From Aquatica leii (Eukaryota > Arthropoda > Insecta > Coleoptera > Lampyridae): a DNA stretch of 64,000 nt. Shown here piece after piece: positions 54,533 through 64,000 of this stretch; the stretch's first letter is position 1; the number at the start of each line of letters is the position of its first letter. The DNA is taken from contig CM069435.1 in NCBI GenBank assembly GCA_035610365.1, forward strand, positions 63,051,389-63,115,388. The letters are read 5' to 3'. Below the pieces are notes generated by a model. It saw nothing but the letters and a program-made list of their open reading frames with translations, made no database searches and had not been told where the DNA came from. Both the position numbers and the translations under genes were made by a program.

Positions 54533-57500
54533 TCAATGTAACATTTTGTCGCGAAAATGTGCAAACTTATTCCTGCTTAAAGGCTTAGTGAACATGTCAG
54601 CAAGTTGTTCACTTGTATTTATATATCTGACATTAATTATCTGCTTTTCCATTAGATCTTTTACAAAATGATATTTAATGTCGAGATGTTTCATTTTTTT
54701 AGCTGTTCATGAGAGCTTGTGCAACGGATAACTGATTGATTATCCTCATAGATAATAATCTTATTCTCAAGTTTTGAATTTAATCCGTACAATAATTTTC
54801 TAAACCAACAAGTTTCACTTGCACACATGCTCAATGATATCAGTTCAGCTTCAGCTGTGGAAAGTGCTACTGTGGTTTGTTTTCGAGAACACCATGACAC
54901 AATGTTACCAAAAATATAAAAACAATAACCACTAGTGGATTTTCGATCATCATTATCACCTCCCCAATCAGCATCCGCGTATCCAATAATTAATTCATTA
55001 CATTTTTTCTTATAAACTAAATTAACGTCTAATGTTCCTTTAATATACCTTAAAACTCTTTTCAGGGCTACATACAACTCAACACTTGCCCTATTTTGAT
55101 AACGTGACAGCTGTGAAATGCAGTTACACAAATCAGGTCTAGAACCCAACATGGCATACATAATACATCCAATTAGTTTTCTACATTTATTTTCAATTTT
55201 ACAACTTTCAGATATCTCTCGTTTTAGTAATGCAAAATTATAATTACAATCCATAGGTGTAGCTACCGTCTTACAATCATTCATTCCAAATTTGTTTAGT
55301 ACATTTATTAAATAGTGTTTTTGATTAATCATTATTACACCTTCATGTGTGTTTTGAGTGATAGTTAATCCTAAATAATGTCCTAAAACTCCTAAGTCTT
55401 TCATTTTAAATGTATTTTTAAGCTCATCTTTTAATAATTTTATTTTATTGTCACATGAACCTGTAATAACAATATCGTCTACATACATCAATGCATAAAT
55501 GCAACTCGCTTTATCAGTGTGAATGTATAAGCAGTTGTCAGATTTACCTCTTACATAGCCCATGCCAAGCATGAATTTATCAAATCTTTCATACCAATAT
55601 AATGGTGCCCTTTTTAGGCCATAAGTAGCTTTATTCAGTTTGCATATTTTTCCCTTATCCATTTTACAGCAACTTGGTAAGTACATGTATAAATCTTCAT
55701 GCAAGTAACCATGCAGGAATGCACTACATACATCCATCTGATACACTTTCCATTCATTACATGCACTCAATGCTAACAAAGTTCTTAAAGTATTTAATCT
55801 AGCTACAGGAGCATAGACATCTTCCTGTATATTTTGTTGAAAACCTTTTGCAACTAATCTACATTTAAATTGTATCACCTTGTTATTGGAGTCACGTTTA
55901 ATCTTAAAAATAAACTTACTATCGATTATTTCGCCAATTTCGGGTTTGTCAACAATTGTCCAAGTTTCATTTTCTATTAATGCATCTACTTCCGTTTCTA
56001 TTGCCTTTTTCCACTCGTTTGAGTTGTCACTGTCCATCGCTTCTTGGAATGTTGTAGGTTCGTCTGCATCAACACTAAAAAAGTTCAGTTCAAAGTCTCC
56101 ATACCTTGTCGGTGGTTTTAAATTTTCTCTTGATCTTAAACGGTCAACCTCTTCTCTCACAATTTCATCTGTTTGTAACTCCTCACTAACTTCCGCATCT
56201 TGTCCATTGTCTTTTTCAGAATCATTTATCTGCTCTGGAACGTCATTTCCATCATCTTCTAAATCTAAGCTAACAAACTTTTCTTCGGTACACCCCAGCT
56301 CTTCATTTGTACTGCTGGGTTCAAATATTACCTCTCTCTCAATTGATACATTGTTTTTCTCAGAATAATAAATTCTATACCCTTTAGTGTTTTCTGAATA
56401 ACCCATGAATAACCCACATTTACTTTTCATATCCAATTTCTTTCTTTGTTGATTTGGTATCTGCACCCATACTTTATCACCGAATGTTCCTACTAATCTT
56501 TGTAGGTCGAAAGGCTTTCCATGCCATAGTTCAAATGGTGTCTTGTTGTCAATTGGACTTGTACCAAATCGATTTAAAAGATAGACAGCTGTGTTGGCTG
56601 CCTCTGCCCAAAATTTCTTCTCCATACATTTGTCTGCTAACATGCATCTTGTGGCTTCCATGATGGTTCTGAATTTCCTTTCAGCTCGCCCATTTTGTTG
56701 CGGTGTGTACGCCACTGTCAACTGCTGTTGAATTCCATGATGTTTAAATAAATCACTAACTCTTTGGTTTACAAATTCTGTCCCATTGTCACTACGAATG
56801 GTTTTAATTCTTCTTCCAGTTTGAGTTTGTGTATAATTTACAAATGCCTTTAATTTCTCAATTACTTCACTCTTATGCTGTAGAAAATACACAGTTTTAT
56901 AATTTGAATAATCATCTTTAAGTAAAAGCATATAGCGTGATCCTTTTATTGACTTTTCTTCAATTGGACCGCACAAATCCATATGGAAAAGATCACAAAT
57001 GTTTTCTGCTCTGGACTTACTCTCTGGAAATGGTTGTCGATGATGTTTCCCTTGAATGCACAACTTACAGAATTCTTTTTCACCTTGCACTTTAATATTT
57101 TCTCGTTTTAACAGATTTTTCACTTGTGTAAAATTCTGATGTGCTAAAGTTTTATGCCACCAAGTAAGATCTGCCTTCTGATTTCCAATTAAACAATTTT
57201 CTGTGTCACCAGGTGAAATTCTAAATAGCATTTTAAATAACTTTCCTGATCGCACAGCTGTTGCAATCACTACATTATTTCTGTCACTTATCCTCACCAT
57301 ACCTGCATCAGATGCTAACAACAGCCCCTTGTCCAGTGCACTACCCTGGCAAAACAAATTGACCTCCAACTTCTCCACAAACAACACATCCTTCAGTACG
57401 ACTTTATGAAACACTTTGCCATTGTATGCTAAAATGTTTATATTTCCATATGCGGTTGCTTGTATTAAGGATCCATCACCTATTTTTATATCTTTTGGTG

Positions 57501-58395
57501 GATTAAGAATCTTAAGTTCACTAAATAACTATTTATTCTTACACATGTGTTGGGATGCCCCACTGTCCAAGAACTATTCAGTGTCCACTTGCGATTTCAC
57601 ATAATCATTTATCGCTATTAAGGCACACTGATCACTTCGATCTTGTAGATTTTTACCTTGCTTTTTAATTCTGTATCTACAATTGTTTATCGTATGGCCC
57701 TTCTTCTTACAATAAAAGCACTCTTGATTAACTTGTTTACAATTCGATTTAAAATGTCCAACTTTACCACACCCATAACATTTCTTTTGTGTTTTTGTAG
57801 TTAATAATGCCACCGTTTCTTCTTTATCCCCTTTTAGTCTTTCCTCTTCGATCAATAATCTTGTAGTCAAGTTGTCCAATGTTTGGTCGACCGGTGCAAC
57901 ACTATCCCATGCTGATCTAAAATGTTTAAATTTCTCTGGTAACACCATTAATACCTTTGTAATTGCCATCTTCTCAGGTATATCAACTCCTTGCAGTTTT
58001 AATGCAGCACATAAATTTGTTACTTCTGTCATTAACCCTATTATGTTGTCTTCGAAGGAGAGATTATAAAACTTTTCATTTAATAAATGTGCACTTACAT
58101 CAGACTTCCGTTCATATATGGTTTCCAACTTTTTCCATATTTCATAAGCACTGCTACATTGCATAATATTAGGCAAAATTTCATCATCTATTCTCGTGAC
58201 TAGGATTTCTTGTGCCTTTGAATCGTTCTTTTTCCAGTCTTCCTTCAACTGCGTTTCCGAGGGTTCTTTCTTTTCACCACTCGTGATTTGATATAGACCT
58301 TTCGCTTTTAACATAACCGTTACTTGGAACTTCCATGTATTCCAATTCTTTCCGTTTAATTTATTAAACGTAATAACGTTCCTTGCAGGATCCAT
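54533..58395 (-). pseudogene. Copia gag-pol polyprotein with two amber codons and one late frameshift
   Basis: From ATG 58395 one frame of 1235 codons runs to 54691. Gag (residues 1-273) starts MDPARNVITFNKLNGKNW and has two zinc knuckles, CYGCGKVGHFKSNC and CFYCKKKGHTINNC. Protease: FLDSGASQHMC. Integrase: H-x-H/C-x2-C zinc region (WWHKTLAHQN...CKLC), core MDLCGPIE, SDNGTEF, PQQNGRAERKFRTIMEA. RT: ETWTIVDKPE, RLVAKGFQQ, VYQMDVCSAFLHGYL, ALMYVDDIVITG. RNase H: GYADADWGGD, ALSTAEAELISL, YEDNQSVI. Lesions: TAG at 57574-57576, TAG at 57529-57531, and a slip in the A-run near 54696. After the slip the usual C-terminus (KHLDIKYHFV...MFTKPL) runs to TGA 54533-54535. It is one of the best preserved genes in the window. 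Confidence 0.93.
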
Positions 58396-58500
58396 CTTAT
58401 TTTTTTAATCTTAATAAAAGTTCAACAACGCGACCACACCCTTTTTTTCCTTTTTTGGTTATGTCTCTTTAAATTCACAATTTTTAATACTTATGTTTAT
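58396..58500 (-). other. Copia 5' leader
   Basis: Untranslated stretch of about 105 bases between the primer-binding site and the gag ATG on the minus strand. It contains a run of A and a lysine-rich-looking open stretch without an ATG. Confidence 0.6.
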
Positions 58501-58514
58501 CTGGGCCCATAACC
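58501..58514 (-). promoter_or_regulatory. Copia primer-binding site (internal tRNA-iMet type)
   Basis: GGTTATGGGCCCAG on the minus strand, immediately after the 5' LTR. Drosophila copia is known to prime with an internal fragment of initiator tRNA-Met binding a GGTTATGGGCCC-type site. Confidence 0.85.
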
Positions 58515-58687
58515 TTTTGACAGAGTGTTCCGATTCAATGCACACAAACTCGATAATGTTTTACTACAACACTTTATTAATGAAAAATAACTTTATACAT
58601 TACTTGAATAATTAAAGAAAAACCTCTTCCATTTTCTTTTTCATCTCACCAGAGGTTCTCTATATGTTTTTATTGCAGTTCTCAATA
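58515..58687 (-). repeat. 5' LTR of the copia element
   Basis: 173 bp, matching 54290-54466 except for a few substitutions and a short A/T-rich indel (AACTTTATAC against AACAAAAAAAATAC). Confidence 0.85.
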
Positions 58688-58692
58688 AGATC
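58688..58692. repeat. Target-site duplication AGATC (right) of the copia element
   Basis: AGATC, identical to 54285-54289. Confidence 0.85.
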
Positions 58693-58836
58693 ATTTCCAA
58701 TTATTCCAGCAACTCTTAACTTGACTTTGGTTTACTAGATTTGGGAACTGCGAACAACCAATCAACCAAAATACACTCTGAGTAAACAGGTATTTAAAAT
58801 AATATTTATACCGTTTGATTTGCTATTAATTGCAAA

Positions 58837-59160
58837 ATGGCTTTGAATAAAATTTATATGAGTTCAATTCAATTTTACATACCGTCGATTCAATTTGGTG
58901 CAATTTACAATCAAAGCCACTTAGCTAAGTTGATTGTTGATTGTTTATTGCATGAAGAACTACGTTATAAGATTTTAATTAGAGGCGGCAATGCGTCTTT
59001 AAACATTGTTGTTTTAAGGGGTCTACTTACAAATTTTCTCGCTGAAGAAGCCGTCGGCAAAGTATTTCGTCCCGCATATCCTTTCAATTTTAATGCAGGC
59101 AAATTAGCAATTAAAGAAGGTGTCGATGAACTTACAAGTACAATTGAAACTCAAATTTAA
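58837..59160 (+). CDS. Unidentified 107-residue ORF
   Basis: ATG 58837 to TAA 59158. The composition is balanced and protein-like: FGAIYNQSHLAKLIVDCLLH, EELRYKILIRGGNASLNIVV, FLAEEAVGKVFRPAYPFNF, ending VDELTSTIETQI. I do not recognise the family. It precedes, on the same strand, a decayed copia pol fragment (59.83-60.62 kb), so it may be a gag-like part of that or of another element; the shifted frame beyond the stop (LLSRIGNSILIQEDD, SNLSSSVKNITLMLTSLERL) also looks coding for another 60 codons. A broken host gene cannot be excluded. Confidence 0.4.
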   Translation: MALNKIYMSSIQFYIPSIQFGAIYNQSHLAKLIVDCLLHEELRYKILIRGGNASLNIVVLRGLLTNFLAEEAVGKVFRPAYPFNFNAGKLAIKEGVDELTSTIETQI

Positions 59161-59829
59161 TCATTTGTTAAGCCGTATTGGTAATTCAATTCTAATTCAG
59201 GAAGACGATTCTCAAGTTAAGCTTTTAAAAAGTTTATTTGTTTTAATTTTGCAGTAGGAACCTTTGGATAAACAAATTGTTGTTTCAAATCTTTCTAGTT
59301 CCGTCAAAAATATTACTTTGATGTTGACGTCGCTTGAACGTCTGATGCTGAAAACAAATATTTAAAAATATGAGAAAATTTTTTAAATCATAAAAAATTG
59401 TGGTTTTTAACAGGTTGCAATGTTTTAAATATTGATGTGGTATTATTATAATTGTAATTGTTTAAATAATCAACAGGTTTTCAATAACTAAAGATGTTTT
59501 ACAAATAGCGTCCGTATTTAATGTGATCGACGTTACGCTTTACGACTTTATCTTCGCCTTAATAGTACTGCAATATTACTTCTCAACATGTTTATCTAAA
59601 GATTAAAAATGATAAACTACTACGAAATAGTTTCCTTATCGCGTTCGATAAAAATTTTTCTTTTCAAGATTTAGTCTCTCATTTTTGAGATATTTGCAAT
59701 TAAAGTTTTCAGACCGGTCTTGACTATTTGAATTGATTTAGTGATGATTTTAACTTAACTGTAGTATGGTACACCGTATTTTGTAGAATTATTTTCTACG
59801 CCTAGAATTCTCAGCTTTAGGTTTGAAAC

Positions 59830-60620
59830 AGTTGCAACCAGATTCATGTATTTTTATAGTTATTCCGAGCAACAATTTATGTTGACGATCTTCTGTTATT
59901 TATAAACAAAACTTGTGCTATGGATAATATTCAAAAGAAATTAGAATCAGAATTTCAAATGAAGGATCTAGAAAAAGTTAAAAATGCTTAGGTATAAAAA
60001 TCTCCAGAGACCGCAAAAATTGAAAATTTATGGATCGATCAATCTCACTACACAGAAAACCTTTTCGAAAAATGTGGAATGGTAGATTTCAAACTTGTCG
60101 CCACATCGATGGAAACTGGTGTAAACTTAAGTGAAAGCGAAGAAGCGTGTAATGATACAGTGCTATATAAAGAAGATGTAGGTAGTTTATTGTATCTCTC
60201 TCAAATTTCTAGACCAAGCATAAGTTACGTAGTGAATTGTGTTAGTTGATTTAATGACAATCCAAAGATGTGTCATTGAGTTGCAGTAAAAAGAATTTTG
60301 GATATTTAAATGATACTAGAAACTTTAAGTTAGAATTTGATAAAAACTGTAACAATAAAATTTTAAGTTTTAGTTAAGTAGTTTAAATCATGAATTAGAA
60401 CCTTACTATGAAATTAAACCTTGCATGATTTTTGTCATAATAAAAACGGGTTACATTTAGCCAGTAACGATATAATTAAAAGTCTAAACACATTAAGATT
60501 AGACATCATTTTATTCGTAAACATGTTCAAGAAAAAATTGTTATCAGATATCTGTACTAAACCATCAACTAAAAAAAACACGAATATTTTAAAAAAATGT
60601 TAGGACTTAGAACTTAAGCG
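59830..60620 (+). pseudogene. Copia-type pol fragment (RT end and RNase H), decayed
   Basis: LGLKQLQPDSCIF and then the RT catalytic YVDDLLLFIN (59878) lead into a long readable stretch with EFQMKDLEKVKNA, IDQSHYTENLFEKCGMVDFK, EDVGSLLYLSQISRPSISY and KRIL. After further lesions, HLASNDIIKS, RLDIILFV and CTKPSTKKNT follow in 60421-60600, corresponding to the copia tail DNK...TKHIDIRYHFV...ADILTKPL. This copy is unrelated in detail to the copia at 54-58 kb and is much more decayed, with stops roughly every 50 codons. Confidence 0.72.
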
Positions 60621-60683
60621 TGGTTTTTTGAGATAGCATTTTTTGATTTAATCTTGATTCTAAGTAATCATTCTAAGGGAAAG

Positions 60684-60839
60684 TGTTAGAAATGTGAATA
60701 AATATCTGATCATTAGTCTTTTTAGTTTTATGTTTATTATTGTTTTCCCGCAATCTTGACAGTTCGCAAGTTATGTAATATACAATTTACATGTTTTTAC
60801 TTTAGTGTATAAATTACAAAACTAATATCGTCAATAACA
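60684..60839 (+). repeat. Putative 3' LTR of the decayed copia element
   Basis: CTAAGGGAAAG (PPT-like) precedes TGTTAGAAATGTGAATAAAT; the unit could end at CAATAACA (60839). The position, about 60 bases after the end of pol, is right for a copia 3' LTR. No second copy was found in the window, so the boundaries are only indicative. Confidence 0.4.
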
Positions 60840-60874
60840 CGTATACCCGCTAATACTAAGGTTAATACATATTT

Positions 60875-61065
60875 AGCTAGCTCACCTCCGCAAGACATTT
60901 GGGAAAAGATTTATATCCATTATCCAATCATTACTTCTCAACACGGATTTCGATTTATTTTTATTTTTGTTGACGGATTCTCTAAGTGACTTAAGACTTG
61001 TTCAACTTGTAGAACTACCGCAGAGGTTGCGGCCAAAGCGCAAGAAAGGTTCTTGTTAATAATTT
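60875..61065 (+). pseudogene. Gypsy-type integrase core fragment
   Basis: ASSPPQDIWEKIYIHYPIIT, then GFRFIFIFVDGFSK, a stop, LKTCSTCRTTAEVAAKAQER. The match is to the start of the gypsy integrase core (P...PW..I.IDY.GP......G..Y..V.VD.FSKW......R.ATA...A...). Only about 60 codons, with the first catalytic aspartate degraded (IHY for IDY). Confidence 0.5.
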
Positions 61066-63890
61066 TTTTGTTAGCTAACAAGTGCTTGCTAGAGTATTTC
61101 CTACTCAAACTCCCTCTTAGTGAGCCTCTGCAGTAGGTACCCTACGTACGCCATTGGTCGTCGCGTTCGGACTCGGCGCCTGGTAAATTATATAGTGGCT
61201 GGAGTAAAGGATGGTAGCTGTGATTACAACCTGGTTTAATACCTGTACAGGTTTTACTGTTTTAATTAATTTAAGCTGCATTACGAATTGCATTTACCTC
61301 TTAGTTTTATCTACGCATGTCAAAGTGATGAATTTGCTTTTTATGAGTTTTAAAGGAAATTTTACCTTCAGTCTTCGTTACAATCCAAGAGCGGAAGCGT
61401 CACAAAACCTATAAATTTGGACGTCAACAGGTTTTGTACATATAATTTGACGAGGAATCTTGATACCATTCAGATGTACAAGTTCATTTTTATAGGTCTT
61501 CCAAGCTAACTAGATACGGGCAAAACAAGGTAATAACAAGATAGTTTTTCCAGTTACAACTGCTGCAAAAGATTTTTGGCGCTTAGAGTGCACAAAGACC
61601 TTCCTTGCAATACATATTCAAGCGAAAAGATTTAGAATAGAATTAATAAAGATTAACACTTACTAAACTTACTAATTGATGGCAAATATAATTACTACAT
61701 GTAATTTTTATCTAGAGCAGGCTTTGAAGCACCGCGTTTGATTAGTTACTTTGGTCCGCCTTGAAAGTTATTTTCCCAATTGTTCTACGATTGATCTTAT
61801 CCGGTTTGCTAAGACCAAATGTTGTGGGTGCACCTTGGCTTCGTTCAAGTTGTTACTAGAAAATCAATTGTTTGGATTGTGTTTAAAGACCATAGCACTT
61901 GAAATAATTTGCAAAAGATAACAAAACTATCACTTTTAAACTAAAACTGTAAACATGCAAAAATAGCATGAAAAAATATAAATAGACAGCTGACGAACAA
62001 AACAAGACAAAACATGGTAAGAAAAGAATAAACCAAGACTAATACTACATGAAATAGAGCATTACTTTGTCTAAAACAAAACTATGACATAAAAAATTAC
62101 GAAAAAACTAGAAAAAAATCAATAAATAATTTCAAGAAAAAAATAAAAAGAATAAAAAAGCACTTAGATACGACAAAATTGATTTAACGTAAAAAAGATT
62201 CAACATTTTTTCTTGATATGGCTTATTTTAGGCATTTTACAAGCAAATAGATAAGCGCGCCGTAGTTAACAGGTTAAGACCTAAAACCCTCAAAAATTCA
62301 AAATTGTGTTAAAACTAATAAAGATTCGTTTTGAAACTGCGTATAGCTTTTGTTTGAAAACTATTTAGAAATGCACATGTATTTGGAAGCAATAGAACAC
62401 TTAGCTAAACCGACTGTAGGAAACATTTCTGCTTTAACGTTTACACCGGTACCTACTATTTTTAAAACATTTCATATCGTATTTAGTGAAAATAAGCACG
62501 TTGATTGTACTTGTCCTGACAAACAACACGTAATAAATTTTTAAAACACATTTTGCTCATGTTACAAAAAACACTGATTCATTAAAAATGCAGTATACTT
62601 AAATCTTTAAACGTAATTTTGTACAAAATTGAACTACAAACAAATTAAAAACGTATTAATATCAGAACATGTTATAATAATTTCTATTCAATAATTAAAT
62701 TATTATTTTATGCTTACTGCTATTATATCGTTAAGGTTATTAAACGATGTCATAAAATAATTACAATAAGAAAATTTCTTCTAGTATTTTTTTTGAGGTG
62801 TTACTTACTTAAAACTAAAATTATAAATAATCAATTGTTTTGTTTTAGAAGTAGCAAAACTGTTTCTAATGTTATGTAAAACAACGTTTCTGTTAAAAAA
62901 AATTCAGAAGTAAAATGTATTTACATTACGAAACAGTTGCGTTGTTTGAATATCGTAACCATTCCGTTTAATACGTTTGGAACATGTTTCGTTTTTTGAA
63001 ATGTAAACATTTTTGATTTTTTGTAGTTTCCACACAATTCGATTTTAAAAATCCTAAAACTGTTTTGTTTTTACTAACTAAATTTATTTTATAACACAAT
63101 ACCTTAATCTTGGCAAAAATTTTCTGAATGAAATTGATTGTTACTTTTAAATTTCCAGTGGGATACAAAATAAATTTGGTGTATGTTGACTAATCATAAT
63201 AAACAAATACGTATCTTTTTCAGGAATAAGAAAATACAATAATTGGCTCAATATCCCATTGCTATAAAGGTACACTGGGAGAAGAAAGTATTATTGCAAA
63301 TTATTAATTTAAGTTAGAAAATTGATTTTGTTTCTCATTACAATCGAAAGGTAAATAAACAGTAACGTACTGTCTAGAAGTAATTTTTTTATAGTTATAC
63401 AACAAAAAGAAAAAATAGAAATTATACATTTTCAAGGTGAAATGTTGATAACCATTCAAAAAATTTACTTTGGCAACTTGAAAAAGAGAAAATCTATGTC
63501 AAAATTATTTTAGTGCATTTGCGTTCTTACAGGTAAAAACAAAATATTTTTGATTAAAAACTTTATAACTTTATTTTTCTTATGAACGCATTTGTTACAT
63601 ATTGTGACAATAATTAATTATGACTAGAACTTAATTAGCTAATCATTTAAAAGTATAATAAATAAAAATATTTGTTTAGTACAATTGTTGCGTGAATTTA
63701 CCCGTAACAAGTGACTACCTCAATATTCCAAAGGAAGAGTCGCAGATAATCCCGGTGTGTTAATTAAGATAAATAAAACGTCAAAACAAAGAAATATTAA
63801 TTGCAGATCCTGTTTATATCTGTCAAACAAATGACAGTTAACAAAATTCATACAGTTAAAACTTATATTAAAAGATTTTTAACATAACAA
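61066..63890. other. AT-rich stretch, nothing recognised
   Basis: Short frames at 61211-61414, 62350-62544 and 62968-63168 (minus) have no recognisable content. The second (DCTCPDKQHVINF end) is the most protein-like but is unassigned. A few CpG-rich words near 61140-61190 are isolated. Confidence 0.4.
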
Positions 63891-63892
63891 AT

Positions 63893-64000
63893 TTCCCCAC
63901 AGTAACAAAAAATTTGGGAAGTAGACATTAGCTAAAATCAATAACAGAAATTCAAGCATACGCCAAGGACAAATCCTTAAAATCTGATATTAACCCAAAT
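63893..64000 (-). repeat. Edge copy of the LTR-element repeat found at 19.72-19.85 kb
   Basis: CAGAAATTCAAGCATACGCC (63945) and the following AAGGACAAATCCTTAAAATC match CAGAAATTTAGGCATACGCC and AAGGATAGAACCCTAAAATC at 19786-19825. The flanking TTTCCCCAC corresponds to the CCCCCCC polypurine-tract region. The element continues past the right edge. Confidence 0.55.

Larger units (their letters stand above)
54290..58687 (-). mobile_element. Copia-type LTR retrotransposon, nearly intact
   Basis: A 4.4-kb element on the minus strand with short LTRs (54290-54466 and 58515-58687), a 5-bp AGATC duplication, a primer-binding site complementary to an internal fragment of initiator tRNA-Met, one long gag-pol frame, and a polypurine tract next to the 3' LTR. 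The LTRs differ at a handful of positions plus one 4-bp indel, so it is older than the LTR element at 11.0-15.4 kb but much younger than the gypsy relics. Confidence 0.93.

Noticed and set aside
55880-56368. 162-codon plus-strand ORF within the copia element
   Set aside because: Antisense shadow of the copia RT/integrase region; serine-rich.
1-64000. CRISPR arrays, operons or prokaryotic signals
   Set aside because: No regular spacer-repeat structure and all coding evidence is from eukaryotic mobile elements.

Overview
The window is AT-rich animal DNA, most likely from an arthropod and probably an insect. The evidence is the repeat content: Penelope-like elements with GIY-YIG endonucleases, a copia element primed by an internal tRNA-iMet fragment, insect-type gypsy elements, TTF-type hAT transposases, jockey-like LINEs, a Maverick/Polinton-type chromodomain, and an 'ACCGACTTCAAAAAA' repeat known from many insects. 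I found no convincing single-copy host gene, no tRNA or rRNA gene, no CRISPR array and nothing prokaryotic. The window is a stack of mobile elements in different stages of decay, separated by AT-rich DNA in which I recognise nothing.

Layout from left to right. A pogo/Tigger-like transposase tail lies at the left edge (2-187). Three Penelope-like (PLE) remnants on the minus strand follow (2.28-3.8, 6.38-6.93 and 6.94-7.02 kb). A PIF/Harbinger-type end with a broken Myb/SANT-like gene lies at 9.57-10.6 kb. A complete, very young LTR retrotransposon that encodes nothing recognisable occupies 11013-15429; its 1375-bp LTRs differ at one base by eye. A decayed transposase-like gene (16.09-16.94 kb, minus) is followed by an LTR-retrotransposon remnant (about 19.26-20.08 kb, minus), a 1.3-kb TA-flanked inverted-repeat element (20631-21927), and a hAT transposase pseudogene (26.9-28.2 kb).

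A family of short repeats with CA-rich tails occupies 29.2-30.0 kb. It is followed by a duplicated PLE-like terminal repeat (31.1-32.2 kb), a Maverick-type integrase chromodomain (32.3 kb), a gypsy gag-protease pseudogene (33.1-34.3 kb, minus) and two pairs of local repeats (34.9-36.2 kb).

The centrepiece is a nest of three elements at 38567-47673. A gypsy element bounded by about 220-bp LTRs holds part of a hAT element. The hAT coding frame is in turn interrupted by a 4.5-kb purine-rich LINE flanked by a 15-bp target-site duplication. Joining the two hAT halves conceptually across one copy of the duplication keeps the hAT frame open, which fixes the order of insertion.

On the right are a second copy of the CA-tailed repeat (48.0-48.8 kb), a jockey-like reverse transcriptase relic (49.0-49.7 kb), a 5'-truncated GC-richer jockey insertion with its own target-site duplication (53.5-54.1 kb), a nearly intact copia element on the minus strand (54290-58687, 5-bp duplication AGATC), an older copia relic (59.8-60.8 kb), a gypsy integrase relic (60.9-61.1 kb), and at the right edge the start of a repeat related to the one at 19.7-19.9 kb. 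No separate new cellular system was evident. The novel material is in the elements themselves: the noncoding LTR element, the hammerhead-like PLE ends, the nested insertion, and a few short unidentified reading frames.
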